From assembly GCA_963971575.1 (NCBI GenBank), contig OZ020617.1:40582606-40646605 (forward strand): DNA of 64,000 bases, written 5' to 3'. The position numbers and the translations under genes were made by a program. Position 1 is the stretch's first letter. Every line of letters starts with the position of its first letter. The notes beneath the pieces were generated by a model that was not told the origin of the DNA, ran no database searches, and saw nothing but the letters and a program-made list of their open reading frames with translations. Shown here in pieces: positions 41,166 to 51,850 of this stretch. The DNA comes from Liopterus haemorrhoidalis (lineage: Eukaryota; Arthropoda; Insecta; Coleoptera; Dytiscidae).

Positions 41166-42470
41166 CAAGGTGTCTCAAAAGACATTTTATATTTATTTAG
41201 CTTACTGCGTGAACGAAACGTATCCGAGGGGCGCGGGGGTTATGTCAATCGGTAGCCTGGCTCTTGGGAATTTAGTCGCTATTGAGCGTTTCTCGGGAGC
41301 AGACCGCGCGTTATGCGTGCGAGAGTTTTACAAAAACGGTGATTCGGCGACTGTAGCGCGTAAAAAATTCTGCAGTATTCGAGGTTTTCGCCACTTAAAT
41401 GATGCGCCAAGCATTCCTCTCATTCGACATTGGGTTAAAAAGTTTGAAGAGACTGGTACAACGCTAGATAAATCAAAATCCGGGCGACCTAGGTCATCAA
41501 GAACGGTAGAAAACGTGAAGAATGTTAATCAGTCTGTTCGTGACGACCCGAACCTTTCAATTCGGAAGCGCGCAAGTGCTTTAAATGTGCATAGATCATC
41601 ATTACATCGCATTATGCACAAATACCTAAAGCGGCACCCCTACAAAATTCAATTGGTGCAAGAATTAAAGCCCCAAGATGCCAGTCAGAGGCTTAATTTC
41701 GTAAATCAGGTGATTGAGCGTTTTTCAACGTTTATCAACATTTTGTTTTCGGATGAAGCTCATTTTCATCTTAATGGCCACGTAAATAAGCAGAACTGCC
41801 GCTACTGGAGTGCAACGAATCCGAAACGCAAACATCAGAAACCCCTACATTCGCCTAAAGTGACCGTATGGGCTGCGATGTCGGCGCGAGGAATTATCGG
41901 CCCTTACTTTTTTGAAGACGAAAGGGGGCGTGCAGTTACAGTGAATTCAGAGTGTTATGTGGAGATGTTAGACAACTTCTTGGTACCTGACCTGCAAAAC
42001 TTTCTGGCTATAACCAAAGAACATGGTTCCAACAGGACGGAGCAACTTCACACACGTCCAATATGTCTCTGCCACGTGTTCGTGAAATTTTCTCAGGCAA
42101 ATTGATCTCCCGGAGAGGTGACATAAATTGGCCTCCACGCAGTCCAGATTTAACCCCTATGGACTTTTTCCTATGGGGTTATCTTAAATCTAAAGTTTAC
42201 GCCAATAAACCGACTTCACTGGCGCATTTGAAAGAAAATATCCGTCACGAAATGGCAGCCATCCCTGAGTCCATCTGCCGAGACGTCATAAGTAATTTTA
42301 CTGTTCGATTAAATGAGTGCCGAGAACGCGAGGGTCTACATTTAGACGATATTATTTTTAAGAAATAAATCCCCAAAAAGTGTATTTTAATAATTAATAA
42401 ACATTTTTTCTATATACGGCTTACTTTTTTTTTAATCGACTAAATATAAAATTTCTTTTGAGACACCTTG
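41166..42470 (+). mobile_element. DD41D (rosa-type) mariner, nearly complete
   Basis: Inverted termini CAAGGTGTCTCAAAAGACAT (41166) and inverse TTTCTTTTGAGACACCTTG (ending 42470), TA at 41164-41165 and 42471-42472. The 1,305-bp element has one transposase gene with a single frame break. Confidence 0.88.
41242..42368 (+). pseudogene. DD41D mariner-like transposase, one frameshift
   Basis: ATG at 41242 is preferred; the frame upstream of it runs through the terminal repeat. N-terminal HTH (ALCVREFYKNGDSATVARKK), a KSKSGRPRSSRT linker, second HTH (SIRKRASALNVHRSSLHRIM), then NILFSDEAHFHLNG with the first Asp. Second Asp in TWFQQDGATSHTSN and third in SPDLTPMDFFLWGYLK; 41 residues lie between them, defining DD41D. 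One base seems missing near 42013-42016, between LQNFLAI and WFQQDG, placing the last 100 codons (42063-42368) in another frame. Otherwise full length (about 375 codons). Confidence 0.87.
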
Positions 42471-42720
42471 TATTATAAAGCTAAATTCTCATATAAAAGT
42501 TTTTTAACATTATTTTAAAATTTGGTAGCATAAATATATCTATGAAAATAATTTATACAGCATATACTAGAACAACTTATAATCAACATAAAATAATTGA
42601 CCTAGGAATAGTTCAAGTCCTGATAACAATTTATTTTTTAGGATTAAGAGTCATTTTAACTATTTTTTTTTTTTATTACGAATTAATGATATATCAAATT
42701 AAAAAATAAAATTCCTAATT

Positions 42721-42750
42721 AAAGCATGAGAGCAGATGCTCTCATGCTTT
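42721..42750. repeat. 14-bp hairpin with 2-base loop
   Basis: AAAGCATGAGAGCA, GA, TGCTCTCATGCTTT is a perfect inverted repeat just before the LINE fragment. The TTTT after it is not meaningful as a terminator in a pol II setting. Confidence 0.75.
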
Positions 42751-42826
42751 TGAGCCCATTTTGTTCCATTTTAACATCATTTATAGTTTATTTTTGTTTT
42801 ATGTATACAAGCAATTATAATTTTAC

Positions 42827-43985
42827 ATGGTAGTGCCCCTGCTTACATCACCAAAAGGCTCGATACTATCTACCCCAGTTAATACCTTGTTGGCCGAGGC
42901 ACATGGCATTCCTCTTAACTACCGTAGAAAACTTATGTCCTTCAAATTTATGGTATCTAGAATGTTTCTAGGGACCAAAATAAAAGTCGCCTCTTTAGCA
43001 ACCGAAGTAATTACATCAAATTACTGGAAAATTAAAATGACCCCTCCACTAGTTGACAGTTTTCTATACCTAAGTAATATTTTAACACCACTAAATGTTA
43101 AAAAAAACTTTACCTTGTTATCTCAACTCCTACGCATTATCTCTGCCTAATAATTATTTCATTAGTAACCTTTCTCTACCTGTTCACTGACGCCTCTACA
43201 TCTCCCGAAGGTGTTGGATGTTGACTCCTTAAATAACTACCAGGAAAAATATAAATTCTCAAATAGCACATCTATATTCTACGCCGAAATGACAGTTATT
43301 AAACAATGAATTACCTACATTTTCTATTACCTTCCAAGAGGGTAAAGATACATAATTTTTTCCGATTCCAAAAGTGTCGTCCATAAATTAAAATACCCAA
43401 ACTTTCATAATAAAAATTCAACTCTCTTGTACGAGATACTTGAATTAACTAAAAATATTAATCAAGAAGGCACGGCACTGAAAGCCGTTTGGATGAAGAG
43501 TCATACTAAAATAAAACATAATGAACTAGCTGATCTCCTAGCAAAACTAGCCATTACCACAGGTACAAGCCTCAATAATAAACTAGAAGTTCCGGAATTA
43601 TATGCTCTCTATTAAAGATCGGTTTTTAACACATGGGATCAAGAATTCCAACTCTCCGTGAAAACCAAAGGTCGTCAGTACGGCAATATCCAGCCAAAAC
43701 TTCCTTTAAAGACATGGTTTAACTCGAATACTCCCAAGAAGTTCATCTCTGCAATATGCCGCATGCGCCTCGGACACACATATTGTAGAGATCACCTTTA
43801 TAGAATCAACATGAGCGCCACCCCCAACTGTAGCTGTAACAACTCCATCAATGAAGACATCAACCATATTATTTTCTCATGCCCTAAATATTCAAGAAAC
43901 CTATTGTATTCAGAACTAACATCCCTCAATATAACATTTCCTACTATTAGGGGTACCCATAAAAATGTCGTTTTTCTTTGAAAAA
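42827..43985 (+). pseudogene. LINE ORF2 3' end: RT thumb, RNase H and CCHC
   Basis: Frames in order: SPVNTLLAEAHGIPLNYRRK (post-RT region, near 42880-42940), DASTSPEGVG (RNase H start, about 43190), SDSKSVVHKL (second Asp, about 43360), AVWMKSHTKIKHNELADLLA (RNase H end, 43475-43545) and CRMRLGHTYCRDHLYRINMS followed by CSCNNSINEDINHIIFSC (C-x-C-x11-H-x4-C). Several frameshifts and stops. The RNase H ends in NELAD with its Asp kept, unlike the copy at 2683. I-group fits best. Confidence 0.75.
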
Positions 43986-45211
43986 TAAAATTTTATTCTG
44001 TTCAAAAATATTATAATTTTAATCGATAATATAATCACCATCGTTATTGATTATCTTCGACCACCTTTCTTCTAAACTTTCAATACCCCTCTTGAAAAAA
44101 GAGGGTGGTTTTGAATTAAAATATTCTTCGACTGAATTTTCGACAGCTTTCAAATTCGTGAATTTTTTTCCACGAAGAAAGTGTTCTATTGACCTGAAAA
44201 GATGGTAGTCCGATGGAGCAGCATCAGGAGAGTAGGGTGGATGCGGCAATACTTCCCTACCTAACTGTCTGATTTTTTCCTGGGTAATTCTGGCACTATG
44301 CGGTCTAGCATTATCATGTTGCAGAATAACACCATTTCGATTTATCAATTTTGGACGTTTATGACCCAAAATCGCATTTAATCGATCAAGTTGAGCATAA
44401 TATTCAGCATTGATAATTACATTAGGTTTTAGAAGTTCATAATGGATTATTCCTTTACAATCCCACCATACTGACAGTAACACTTTTTTTGGATGAAGAC
44501 CTGGTTTCGCAGTAGGCACAGCTTTTTGTCCCGGTGATAACCACTGCTTTTGCTTATGTGGATTGCAGTATAATATCCACTTTTCATCTCCAGTAACAAT
44601 TTGTTGCAGAAAATTATATCTAACTAGTCTGGACATAAGAGAACTGTAGATTGTTACAATTTGTTTTGCACTGAGAGCTGATATGGCACCCATCTTCCTT
44701 CTCTTTGGACCTTATTCAGTTCTTTTAAACCCCGTTGCACTGTGGACCACGAAGTTCCAAGCTTTGTGGCTAAGTCCTGTATAGTTCGTTGAGGGTCAGC
44801 ATCGATTTCTGCCAACAGTAGATCTTTATTAAATTTCGTAGGTCTTCCAGTTCTGACGTCATCAAGAAGGTCAAAATTGCCTAACTTAAATCTTTTAAAC
44901 CATCGCTGACATGTTCTGACATCTAAAGCATCACGATAAACAGAATTATTAATGGCATTTGTTGCATCAGTAGCATTCTTATGCTTCCGAAACTCAAAAA
45001 GCATCAAATTTCTTATATGAACCTTATCTACACATTGCTCTACCATTTTTCTAGGGTGCACTTAATTATTTTCACAATCAACCAAAATTGCCCTATATAT
45101 TAACACGTGTTACTACATTATAGGTTATGTTGTATTAGTACAAATTATTGTCAATAGATGGCTTTCTTTATTCAAATTTTAAAAAACGACATTACTTATG
45201 GTTACCCCTAA
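43947..45211 (-). mobile_element. DD34D mariner inserted in the LINE
   Basis: Terminal repeats TTAGGGGTACCCATAAAAAT and ACTTATGGTTACCCCTAA with GTCGTTTTT inside each; TA at 43945-43946 and 45212-45213. 1,265 bp, normal mariner length. Confidence 0.88.
44019..45061 (-). pseudogene. Mariner transposase, one frameshift
   Basis: From 45061: N-terminal HTH (FEFRKHKNATDATNAINNSV), WFKRFKLGNFDLLDDVRTGR, second HTH (RTIQDLATKLGTSWSTVQRG). At 44672-44693 the frame shifts (WVPYQLS is shared) and continues in 44019-44693: QIVTGDEKWILY (first Asp), ILQHDNARPHSARITQEK (second), PPYSPDAAPSDYHLFRSIEH (third, 34 residues on). Total would be about 345 codons, the normal size. Only one lesion is visible, so the copy is young compared with the LINE it interrupts. 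Confidence 0.87.
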
Positions 45212-45390
45212 TAACATACAACATTTATTGTATTTAAATTCAGAAAAAAATATTATTATGCTTATATAAATTCATAGACCTAAATAGAATTAAGATTTAA
45301 GAATGCTTGTATTATATATTGTACTGGTTAATAGCCTGAGTAGCTAAGACCATTATATTAAAATAAAAAAATTAAAAAAAAATTATAATT

Positions 45391-45921
45391 TCCTAGGCTG
45401 GCACTTAAAAATAAATAAAAAATACTGACGAATGTGGCTGTAGATGTTTTATATAAGCAAATCTTCAATTAACCCCCTTTTTTTAACCTTTTTACCTAAG
45501 AATTCTGAGAAGGTTTATATATGCAGTCACTATATTACAAAGGTCTCGGGTTCAAGTCCCGTTGAAAGCATGGGTGTTTTATAATAATTAATATAACTTT
45601 AATACTATAACTTTATTTTAGGATGCCAAACAAGTTCGTAATAAATAAAACATATTTCCTGATCAACGGCCATAATTGCTGTGAAAAAAGATTTATAACA
45701 CTAGTAATAAAGCCTAAAAAGAAATTAACACATTAACTGCCATGCATACATTGATTCTTTGCAAATCTTGGGGCCAAAGCAAATAACATAGACATTTAAG
45801 GTTTTATTATAATTTTGAGTATAGGAATTGTTAAATAATATTTAATTTAATAAAATTAACTGAAAATATTAAAACGACCGCCGGCCGTCGTTTGGCTTAG
45901 TACAGTAAAATATTTATTGCG

Positions 45922-45924
<3 letters not shown>
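45391..45924. other. Intergenic; one B-box-like motif
   Basis: GGTTCAAGTCC at 45549 with a CGGG/CCCG stem looks like a tRNA T-arm, but no A box or acceptor stem precedes it. Nothing else recognised. Confidence 0.3.

Positions 45925-45958
<34 letters not shown>
45925..45958. repeat. (TA)n microsatellite
   Basis: About 16 uninterrupted TA units. Confidence 0.9.
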
Positions 45959-45959
<1 letters not shown>

Positions 45960-46209
45960 GAGCCCTGTCCACTTTCAGTTGGCCCAGCTATGAAATTTTC
46001 AGTTTCTTTAGAAATTATCAAATAATAAGTAAAAGTAATTATAAAAATAATATTCGTAAAACAAACGTATTTTTTGAGTTCATGTATTCTTGTACTGTAT
46101 ATAAAATAACTGGGTTTTTGCGGTAGCTATGCGTAGTAGGCGTTGGAAAACAAAGTTTGTTTATGGACTGTGATGTATTAAAAGTGTTAAGTCTAAATAA
46201 TTTTAAAAC

Positions 46210-46440
46210 ATGGGCAGAGGCAAAGCTATTGATGAAAAAATTCGGTTAATCATTGTGAACTTATCAAAAACAGGAAAAACCAATTCCGAAATCAGAAAAT
46301 TATTAGGTTTGTCAAGATACAGTATTAGAAATATTGTAAAATTGTACAAAACAAGTCGTTCGGTTGCTCCAAAGCCCCAGTACGTGAAGAAAACTACACT
46401 GACGGACAATGACAAACGTTTGTACATATGGCTAGCATAA
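46210..46440 (+). pseudogene. Tc1-family transposase N-terminus
   Basis: The 76-residue frame MGRGKAIDEKIRLIIVNLSK, TNSEIRKLLGLSRYSIRNIV and APKPQYVKKTTLT is the first paired-type HTH of Tc1 transposases. After LTDNDKRLYI it stops: the rest of the transposase is replaced by a tandem duplication. TGACGTCACGACCAGTTTTG at 46581, AACAGCCTGTATA may be the right terminus of this element. Confidence 0.7.
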
Positions 46441-46569
46441 TATATATTTAGTACAAATTTATTCCGTAGAATAGTGTTTTACCTTGAATTTAGCACATAT
46501 GGCTAACATAATACATACGTTATTTAGTACAAATTTATTCCGTAGAATAGTGTTTTACCTTGAATTTAG
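46424..46569. repeat. Tandem duplication of about 72 bp
   Basis: ACATATGGCTAGCATAATAT ... TTACCTTGAATTTAG at 46424-46493 is repeated at 46495-46569 with 5 extra bases. Confidence 0.85.
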
Positions 46570-46679
46570 TGGTATTTTTGTGACGTCACGACCAGTTTTG
46601 AACAGCCTGTATAATACTGATTAACATGCAATGTTTATTTGGTAAAACATATGGTATTTTCATTTTTCAGTGTTTTTTT

Positions 46680-46767
46680 AAAAGTATCTAGCTGTATCTA
46701 GCTATAAAGATTTTTGTCATGTATCTGTATCTAGATATTTTTTTAAATGTATTTATTACAACACTGG
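46680..46767. mobile_element. Right-end fragment of the 11830 hAT family
   Basis: TATCTAGCTGTATCTAGCTA, TGTATCTGTATCTAGATATT and ATTTATTACAACACTG match the right end of 11830-12723. Confidence 0.7.
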
Positions 46768-47304
46768 ATATAACAAATGCAAAAATAAGAAAGCAGGATA
46801 TTCTGTATATCACGTAAAAAGTTATTTTTTTCTACTAATACATATTAAATCACAAAAAGTAATATTTCTATATTTTATATGATATTATTTGTAAATGTAT
46901 ATGTAGTAAAAATATGTCCATCGGAATAATAAGTTTCTTTCCCCAAAGAAAATCTCAATTATACTTCTGGTTGCAGTACCTCTATTAAAGGTTTCCATGA
47001 GCCGTCACTGGAATTGTCGCAAAGACGTGGATGTGGTACTAAAGGTAAGATGAAGGGATTTTGTGAGAGGCAAAAATATCAACTCTTGAGACCAGGTATC
47101 AACAGGAGATATAAATAAAATAAATAAATTTTAATATTATTTATTTGCGACCATAAATAATGTACATTTATATAATATAATACGCTGGCGAATTTTTCAA
47201 AATTTGTAACAAATTGCAACCCTATTTCACAAAACTATATTTTACGATTTAGGGATTTTGTCACCAATTTTCGTGACATATAAACATTTTCTGCATAACA
47301 TTGT
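46768..47304. other. Intergenic, nothing recognised
   Basis: A+T-rich with no coding signal or shared repeat seen. Confidence 0.35.
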
Positions 47305-47312
47305 ATTCTATT

Positions 47313-47417
47313 CAATGGCGTAGTTACAATACAGTGTGATCAAACCAAAACTAAATGTTTACAAATGGGACAGATTTTTAATTTTACACCCCTGGTGCTA
47401 TTTTATCTACGCCACTG
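47313..47417. mobile_element. 105-bp MITE with 8-bp duplication
   Basis: CAATGGCGTAGTTACAATA and TTTTATCTACGCCACTG at the ends, flanked by ATTCTATT (47305-47312 and 47418-47425). hAT-type signature in a very small element. Confidence 0.82.
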
Positions 47418-47814
47418 ATTCTATTGCTATTTTTTAATGGATCTAACTTATGATACAAAGCTCTAATCCTGCATATAATTTTTAAGTTTTTTTTTTTGAT
47501 CGGAGATTATGAAACTAGGTTAAAGTGTATTGAAATATTATTAATTTTAGATATAATCGCTTTCGACAATATAACAAATTGAGTAAGGTAATTTAGATAT
47601 TAGCTTTTATTCTGGAACAATAAGAAATAATGGAATAAAATAATGAAAAAAATAAAAAAATAGTATATTAAAACACAAATTTCATAAGACATGATTTTAT
47701 CACACGCATCCAAATTATGACGATGATGTCCATCTTTTATGGACATAAAGATATACATATCGGAAAAGTCTAGGGATATTGAATAAAAAAAAAAATAATA
47801 ATAATAATAATATA

Positions 47815-48300
47815 TCAGGTCTAGGAAAAAGTTCGTGGCGTTTTTGCCGATAGACGGCGCCAATTGCAAATAACTCAGCAAACACATATCGCAGCGACAC
47901 CACTAAGCGCTCGTTGGAAAGGTGACAGTTCGAGTGTTACTTTGAGTGTCTAAACATCAAAATTTGTGCAGTGGTTGGAAAGTTGTTTGCGTTTGAAACT
48001 GGAGAAAACTAATGAAAAATTGCGCTATATTTTGCAATATTATTACGACAAAGGGAAGAACGCTGTTCACGCTTGTGAAAAAATTTGTGCTGTGTACGGT
48101 GAAGGTACTTTATCAAAATCTGCTGCGCGGAAATGGTTAGCTCGCTTTCGTTCTGGTAATTTTAATGAGAAAGATGACTCACGCTCTGGTCGTCCAATCA
48201 GTGAAAAATCTGATGAAATTCTTGAAAAAGTCCAGCAAGATAGGCATATCAGCAGTGTCGATATTGGTACGGAGCTAGGCATTGACAGACAGACAGACAT
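47815..48300 (+). pseudogene. Mariner 5' half: terminal repeat and transposase N-terminus
   Basis: Starts ATCAGGTCTAGGAAAAAGTT (left terminus). The frame from about 47999 reads LEKTNEKLRYILQYYYDKGK, AVYGEGTLSKSAARKWLARF, DSRSGRPISEK and SSVDIGTELGIDRQT, both HTHs of a mariner transposase. Coding similarity ends near 48296 at a (GACA)n spot; catalytic part and right terminus are missing. The frame continues to 48421 in unrelated sequence. Confidence 0.82.
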
Positions 48301-48488
48301 CATGCTAAAAATAGTCAAAACGTTATGTAGGGACCTCAATTCGTGGAGATTCATCGAAATCTCGAAATGTCAAAATCGGTATGATCACAATACCTCCCTT
48401 ATATATGTTGACGGTCGGTAAAATTAAAACACTATCTTGTATATTCGTCAAATTTATTAAAAACAGTAATTAAAACAATTACAGAGAC

Positions 48489-48521
48489 GTTTCGTGCATA
48501 AAGTTGCACATCCTCAGTCAC
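48489..48521 (-). ncRNA. Hammerhead-like motif (candidate)
   Basis: Minus strand: CTGAGGA (48517-48511), T, GTGC, eight-base loop, GCAC, GAAAC (48493-48489). CUGANGA and GAAA are the hammerhead core boxes and GUGC/GCAC would be stem II, as in ribozymes of Penelope-like elements. One extra U sits at the base of stem II, and stems I and III with a cleavable NUH are not evident, so it may be degenerate or coincidental. Confidence 0.35.
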
Positions 48522-48709
48522 GTAAAAACACAGAAAAATTTTTATGTAAACATGGCAGGGCCACTTCACATCACATCGCAAGAACAAATATATATACGTG
48601 AGTTTATTTTATCATAGAACATAGAGGTTTCATTACTATAGCAACCGTTGATTGACAGCAATGTAAAATCTGTTTATTTTAAATAGAACAGAAAGGCGCA
48701 ACTTGGACA

Positions 48710-48959
48710 ATTTTTTTTTTATATATTTTTTATTTTACCTCGGCCTATTTCTGTAACGAGGCTAATCGCCGATGCCAGTGGGCGAGCTCCTACACCTGGA
48801 TGAGGGGTGAATGATTGTGAAAATGGGAGTAATGTAAACATATTATTCTCGCCCGAATAATATCACCAACGAAGGAGGCTCGAACCACCGACCGGACAGT
48901 CAGACTGTTTCCACCAGTACAAACCGCACGACTTAATGCGTTCGGCCACTCCGTTGGCG
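48710..48959 (-). mobile_element. Serine-tRNA-derived SINE, copy 1
   Basis: Minus strand starts GCCAACGGAGTGGCCGAACG (A box TGGCCGAACGCATTAAG) with B box GGTTCGAGCCT, then a body ATTCGGGCGAGAATAATATG and CATCCAGGTGTAGGAGCTCG, ending in an A-rich tail. AACTTGGACA at 48700-48709 and 48960-48969 is a perfect 10-bp target duplication. The long variable-arm style and GTGGCCGA start point to a serine (or leucine) tRNA source. Confidence 0.9.
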
Positions 48960-48969
48960 AACTTGGACA

Positions 48970-50203
48970 CTTGCCACTGGCGCTTAATAGCCTCGTGACG
49001 GCCCTGGTTAACTATACTTAGTATCAGTTTTAAATTACATTTGCTTAAAAGTAAAAAGTTTTGAAATGTATAGCACTCGGGAACAAGTACAATTGGTGAA
49101 GTAGTGCAATAGAAATGTACCACTTTAAGGTAAATTTAGTGTCGTAACTTAGTTTACGACAAGTTGCCGATTTATTTATCGAAACATTCCATGATCATTC
49201 TTCTCCTAGTGTTTCAACAGTCTTCATTTATGTAATACTACAAGGACACAATGGCCAAAAACGGTGTATATATTCCAATACAACCTGTGTATTAAAGAAA
49301 ACACGTTTTACGTGCGACGCCTTGTAGTCAGACTACCATCAATACAATATTGTATAGCGGCTAACAAACAATTAGGAGTTTGAGTGCCCTGCAACATATT
49401 GGCTGCATGAATAAAAATTAGCATAACATTGGGTATGTTTTGTTGTGCCAATTCTGGTGTCGGTTTAATCAGAATACGCGTTTTATTGGGACAATATTCT
49501 CATTCTATTCATTCTACTTATTCGATGATTTGACGTCGAACGAATGGAATGAATAAGTGTGGTGGGGATGGAAAAGTAATATTTGAATGCAGTTATTTTC
49601 ATTTGGTTCTTAAATGTATTAGAATTAAATATTGGTATTACTACTTCAAAATAATTTTCATTTTTAGGTATATTCTCATTTTGTGTCAATACATACCTGT
49701 ATAATTTTAATATTGAGAACTGACACGCTCGGATACGCAGTCTGGTGGTCAAATATTGTACTACGCGACTGTAGTACTGTTTGAAATTATTACATATGTT
49801 CTGGTGTGGATTTTTTGTTAGAACGTCGATAGATACATTTTCATAAAATAAAAATGTACTGTGCTTAAATTAACCTGTTCCCTGTTAGCATATTGACAGC
49901 TGAATACTAGACAATTCAGCCATTTTGCCATGAATTACAGCGCCGCCAACGGTAATGTCACTTCTCAATAGTATTGTTAAATCTAAATTTAAAATGTATG
50001 TACAATTCAATTATTCGTTCTAAAACATTACGTTCTAGAATATTTGCTTCAAATATAAAGTTTTCCATTTCTGCATTTATTATTTAGATTATCCATTTAT
50101 TTCGGTGTAATACGTTCATTTCCACACGCATCCAGAGTCAAGGATGTTCTATGACCATATGACAAGCCTGGCTTATAATAACTCCATTACATAAACGCAT
50201 ATG
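48970..50203. other. Intergenic, nothing firm
   Basis: ATTCATTCTACTTATTCGAT/ GAATGGAATGAATAAG (about 49505-49560) form a weak inverted repeat. No gene seen. Confidence 0.3.
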
Positions 50204-50211
50204 CATTGAGC

Positions 50212-50384
50212 CAGTGGCGCACACAGGAATGTTTATTGGCAGGGGCGGAAGACAAAATTATTTAAAGTGATGTTCTAAAAAAAGTTCCTCATCTCTATTT
50301 TCAAAATTTTCTAGTGTGTTTGTGTGTTTTTATTTTTATTTCCTTCCGTCTTAGGGAAGCCCCCCCCCCCTGGGTGCGCCACTA
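50212..50384. mobile_element. 173-bp hAT-type MITE
   Basis: CAGTGGCGCACACAGGAATG and CCCTGGGTGCGCCACTA at the ends, target duplication CATTGAGC at 50204-50211 and 50385-50392. Includes a C-run at 50360-50370. Confidence 0.87.
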
Positions 50385-50392
50385 CATTGAGC

Positions 50393-51842
50393 AACGGATT
50401 TGACCCCTCAAAACTTCTGAAGTTCTGTAATAAACAGAACAAAGAGAATAGTGTAATTTTTATTCTTATGTTCCATAGCATATCTAGGAACCGGCTTTAG
50501 TGTGCATTGGATGCGGAAACGTGCGATTTTTTGAACGCACGAGAACTGACAACAAAACAAACGCACGAAGTTAAATGAACATGGTTACATTACATGCATA
50601 CTTGCGTGCGGTAACTTGTGTCGACGCAAAAATATGTTTGTTTTTTGATGCGTCCAGCAGGCCAAAAATATGAGTGTTGATCCAAAGACTTTTTTTACAA
50701 AATTAGAAGAAGAATTGTTAATATGCTGCATAAGAATACGGATTTTTTATTTATTTATTTCGTTATTTATCTGTTTAATTATTTATTTTGTTTTCTTCAT
50801 TTCTTTGGAGTTCTACAGAAACAAATAGGTTTGTTTCTGTCCGACAAAATCAACAAAAAATCAATTTCTGTCTGTCTGTTTTGTCCGAGTTCACGTAAAA
50901 ACCTCTTGTACCTCCATTAAATTATATTTAGAAGGCGCCAAATTATGTTCTGCTTAGGGACGCCGAATGTTATAAAAATGTTTCGTGTTCTACCAAAATA
51001 TAAGCTCTATATTATTCCTCTGCTTACAAAATCAACTAAATATTTTTTCAGTTAGCCGTTTCTGTTACCGTAAACTTTAAATTATATGCAGGGTTGTACA
51101 AAATTCGCCATTTAGAATAATCGCGTCACATTGCGCTTTTGTTGATTTTACTTGCCAATTTCTGTACTATACAATTGTATGATTTCTAGAAAACTGGTCG
51201 CTTTCTCTATTTCTGTTTTCAAGATGGTCTGCCATCAAAGCGAAGACATGCAAAAATACTTTCTATATACATAGTTTACTTGTAATGACATACATTTACA
51301 ATACTTATACCTATTTTACTAATTGTTTTACAATGCAAAGTGTTATGAAATGTCAAATAATTAAGAAATTGCGATTGGGTTTACAAATAAACAAAGAAGA
51401 AGAAAAATAGTGATGGAGAGAGAAGAAGCAGGGGTTAAGAGTGACGGGAAGACAGGATAGATACTGGATAGATGGGGAAGAGAATCAAGAATTACAGGAC
51501 TTAAGTTTACCCTTAGTTGTCGTTCATTTCTTCAGCACGAAAATTGGTTTTGTTACCTTGTTGTGTCTAAAGAAGTCCAAAGAAAGGGAGAGAAATATAT
51601 GCTTTTACCTGTTTTCTTACTATTGTAATCTTATAGATGTTCAAGAAGTAGTCATGCGATTTCAGTTCTTTTCCTAAACCAAACAAAATATTGGATGTTA
51701 ATTAAAATTTCTTCGGAGAAAATCCCTTTAATGAGTACCGGACTGGAGCGAAAATTTGCACAGGACAATTTAAATGATACCGGCCAATTGCTGTAATGTT
51801 GGCATTCTTTATTAGTGCATAGCAGTATCAGGCCCACAGGGG
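50393..51842. other. Intergenic, nothing recognised
   Basis: No coding signal or shared repeat. TTTATTTATTT tracts near 50740-50790. Confidence 0.35.
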
Positions 51843-51850
51843 CCGGTGGT

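Larger units (their letters stand above)
42825..45390 (+). mobile_element. 5'-truncated I-like LINE interrupted by a mariner
   Basis: The end of ORF2 (RT thumb, RNase H, C-terminal CCHC) is present on the plus strand, then resumes after the mariner at 45212 (reads NNIQHLLYLNSEKNII to a stop) with an A-rich end at 45357-45385. The mariner removes nothing: TA at each edge. Confidence 0.72.

Noticed and set aside
45540..45575. Possible tRNA gene or SINE from GGTTCAAGTCC
   Set aside because: Only a T-arm-like segment exists; no A box, acceptor stem or tail could be found upstream or downstream.
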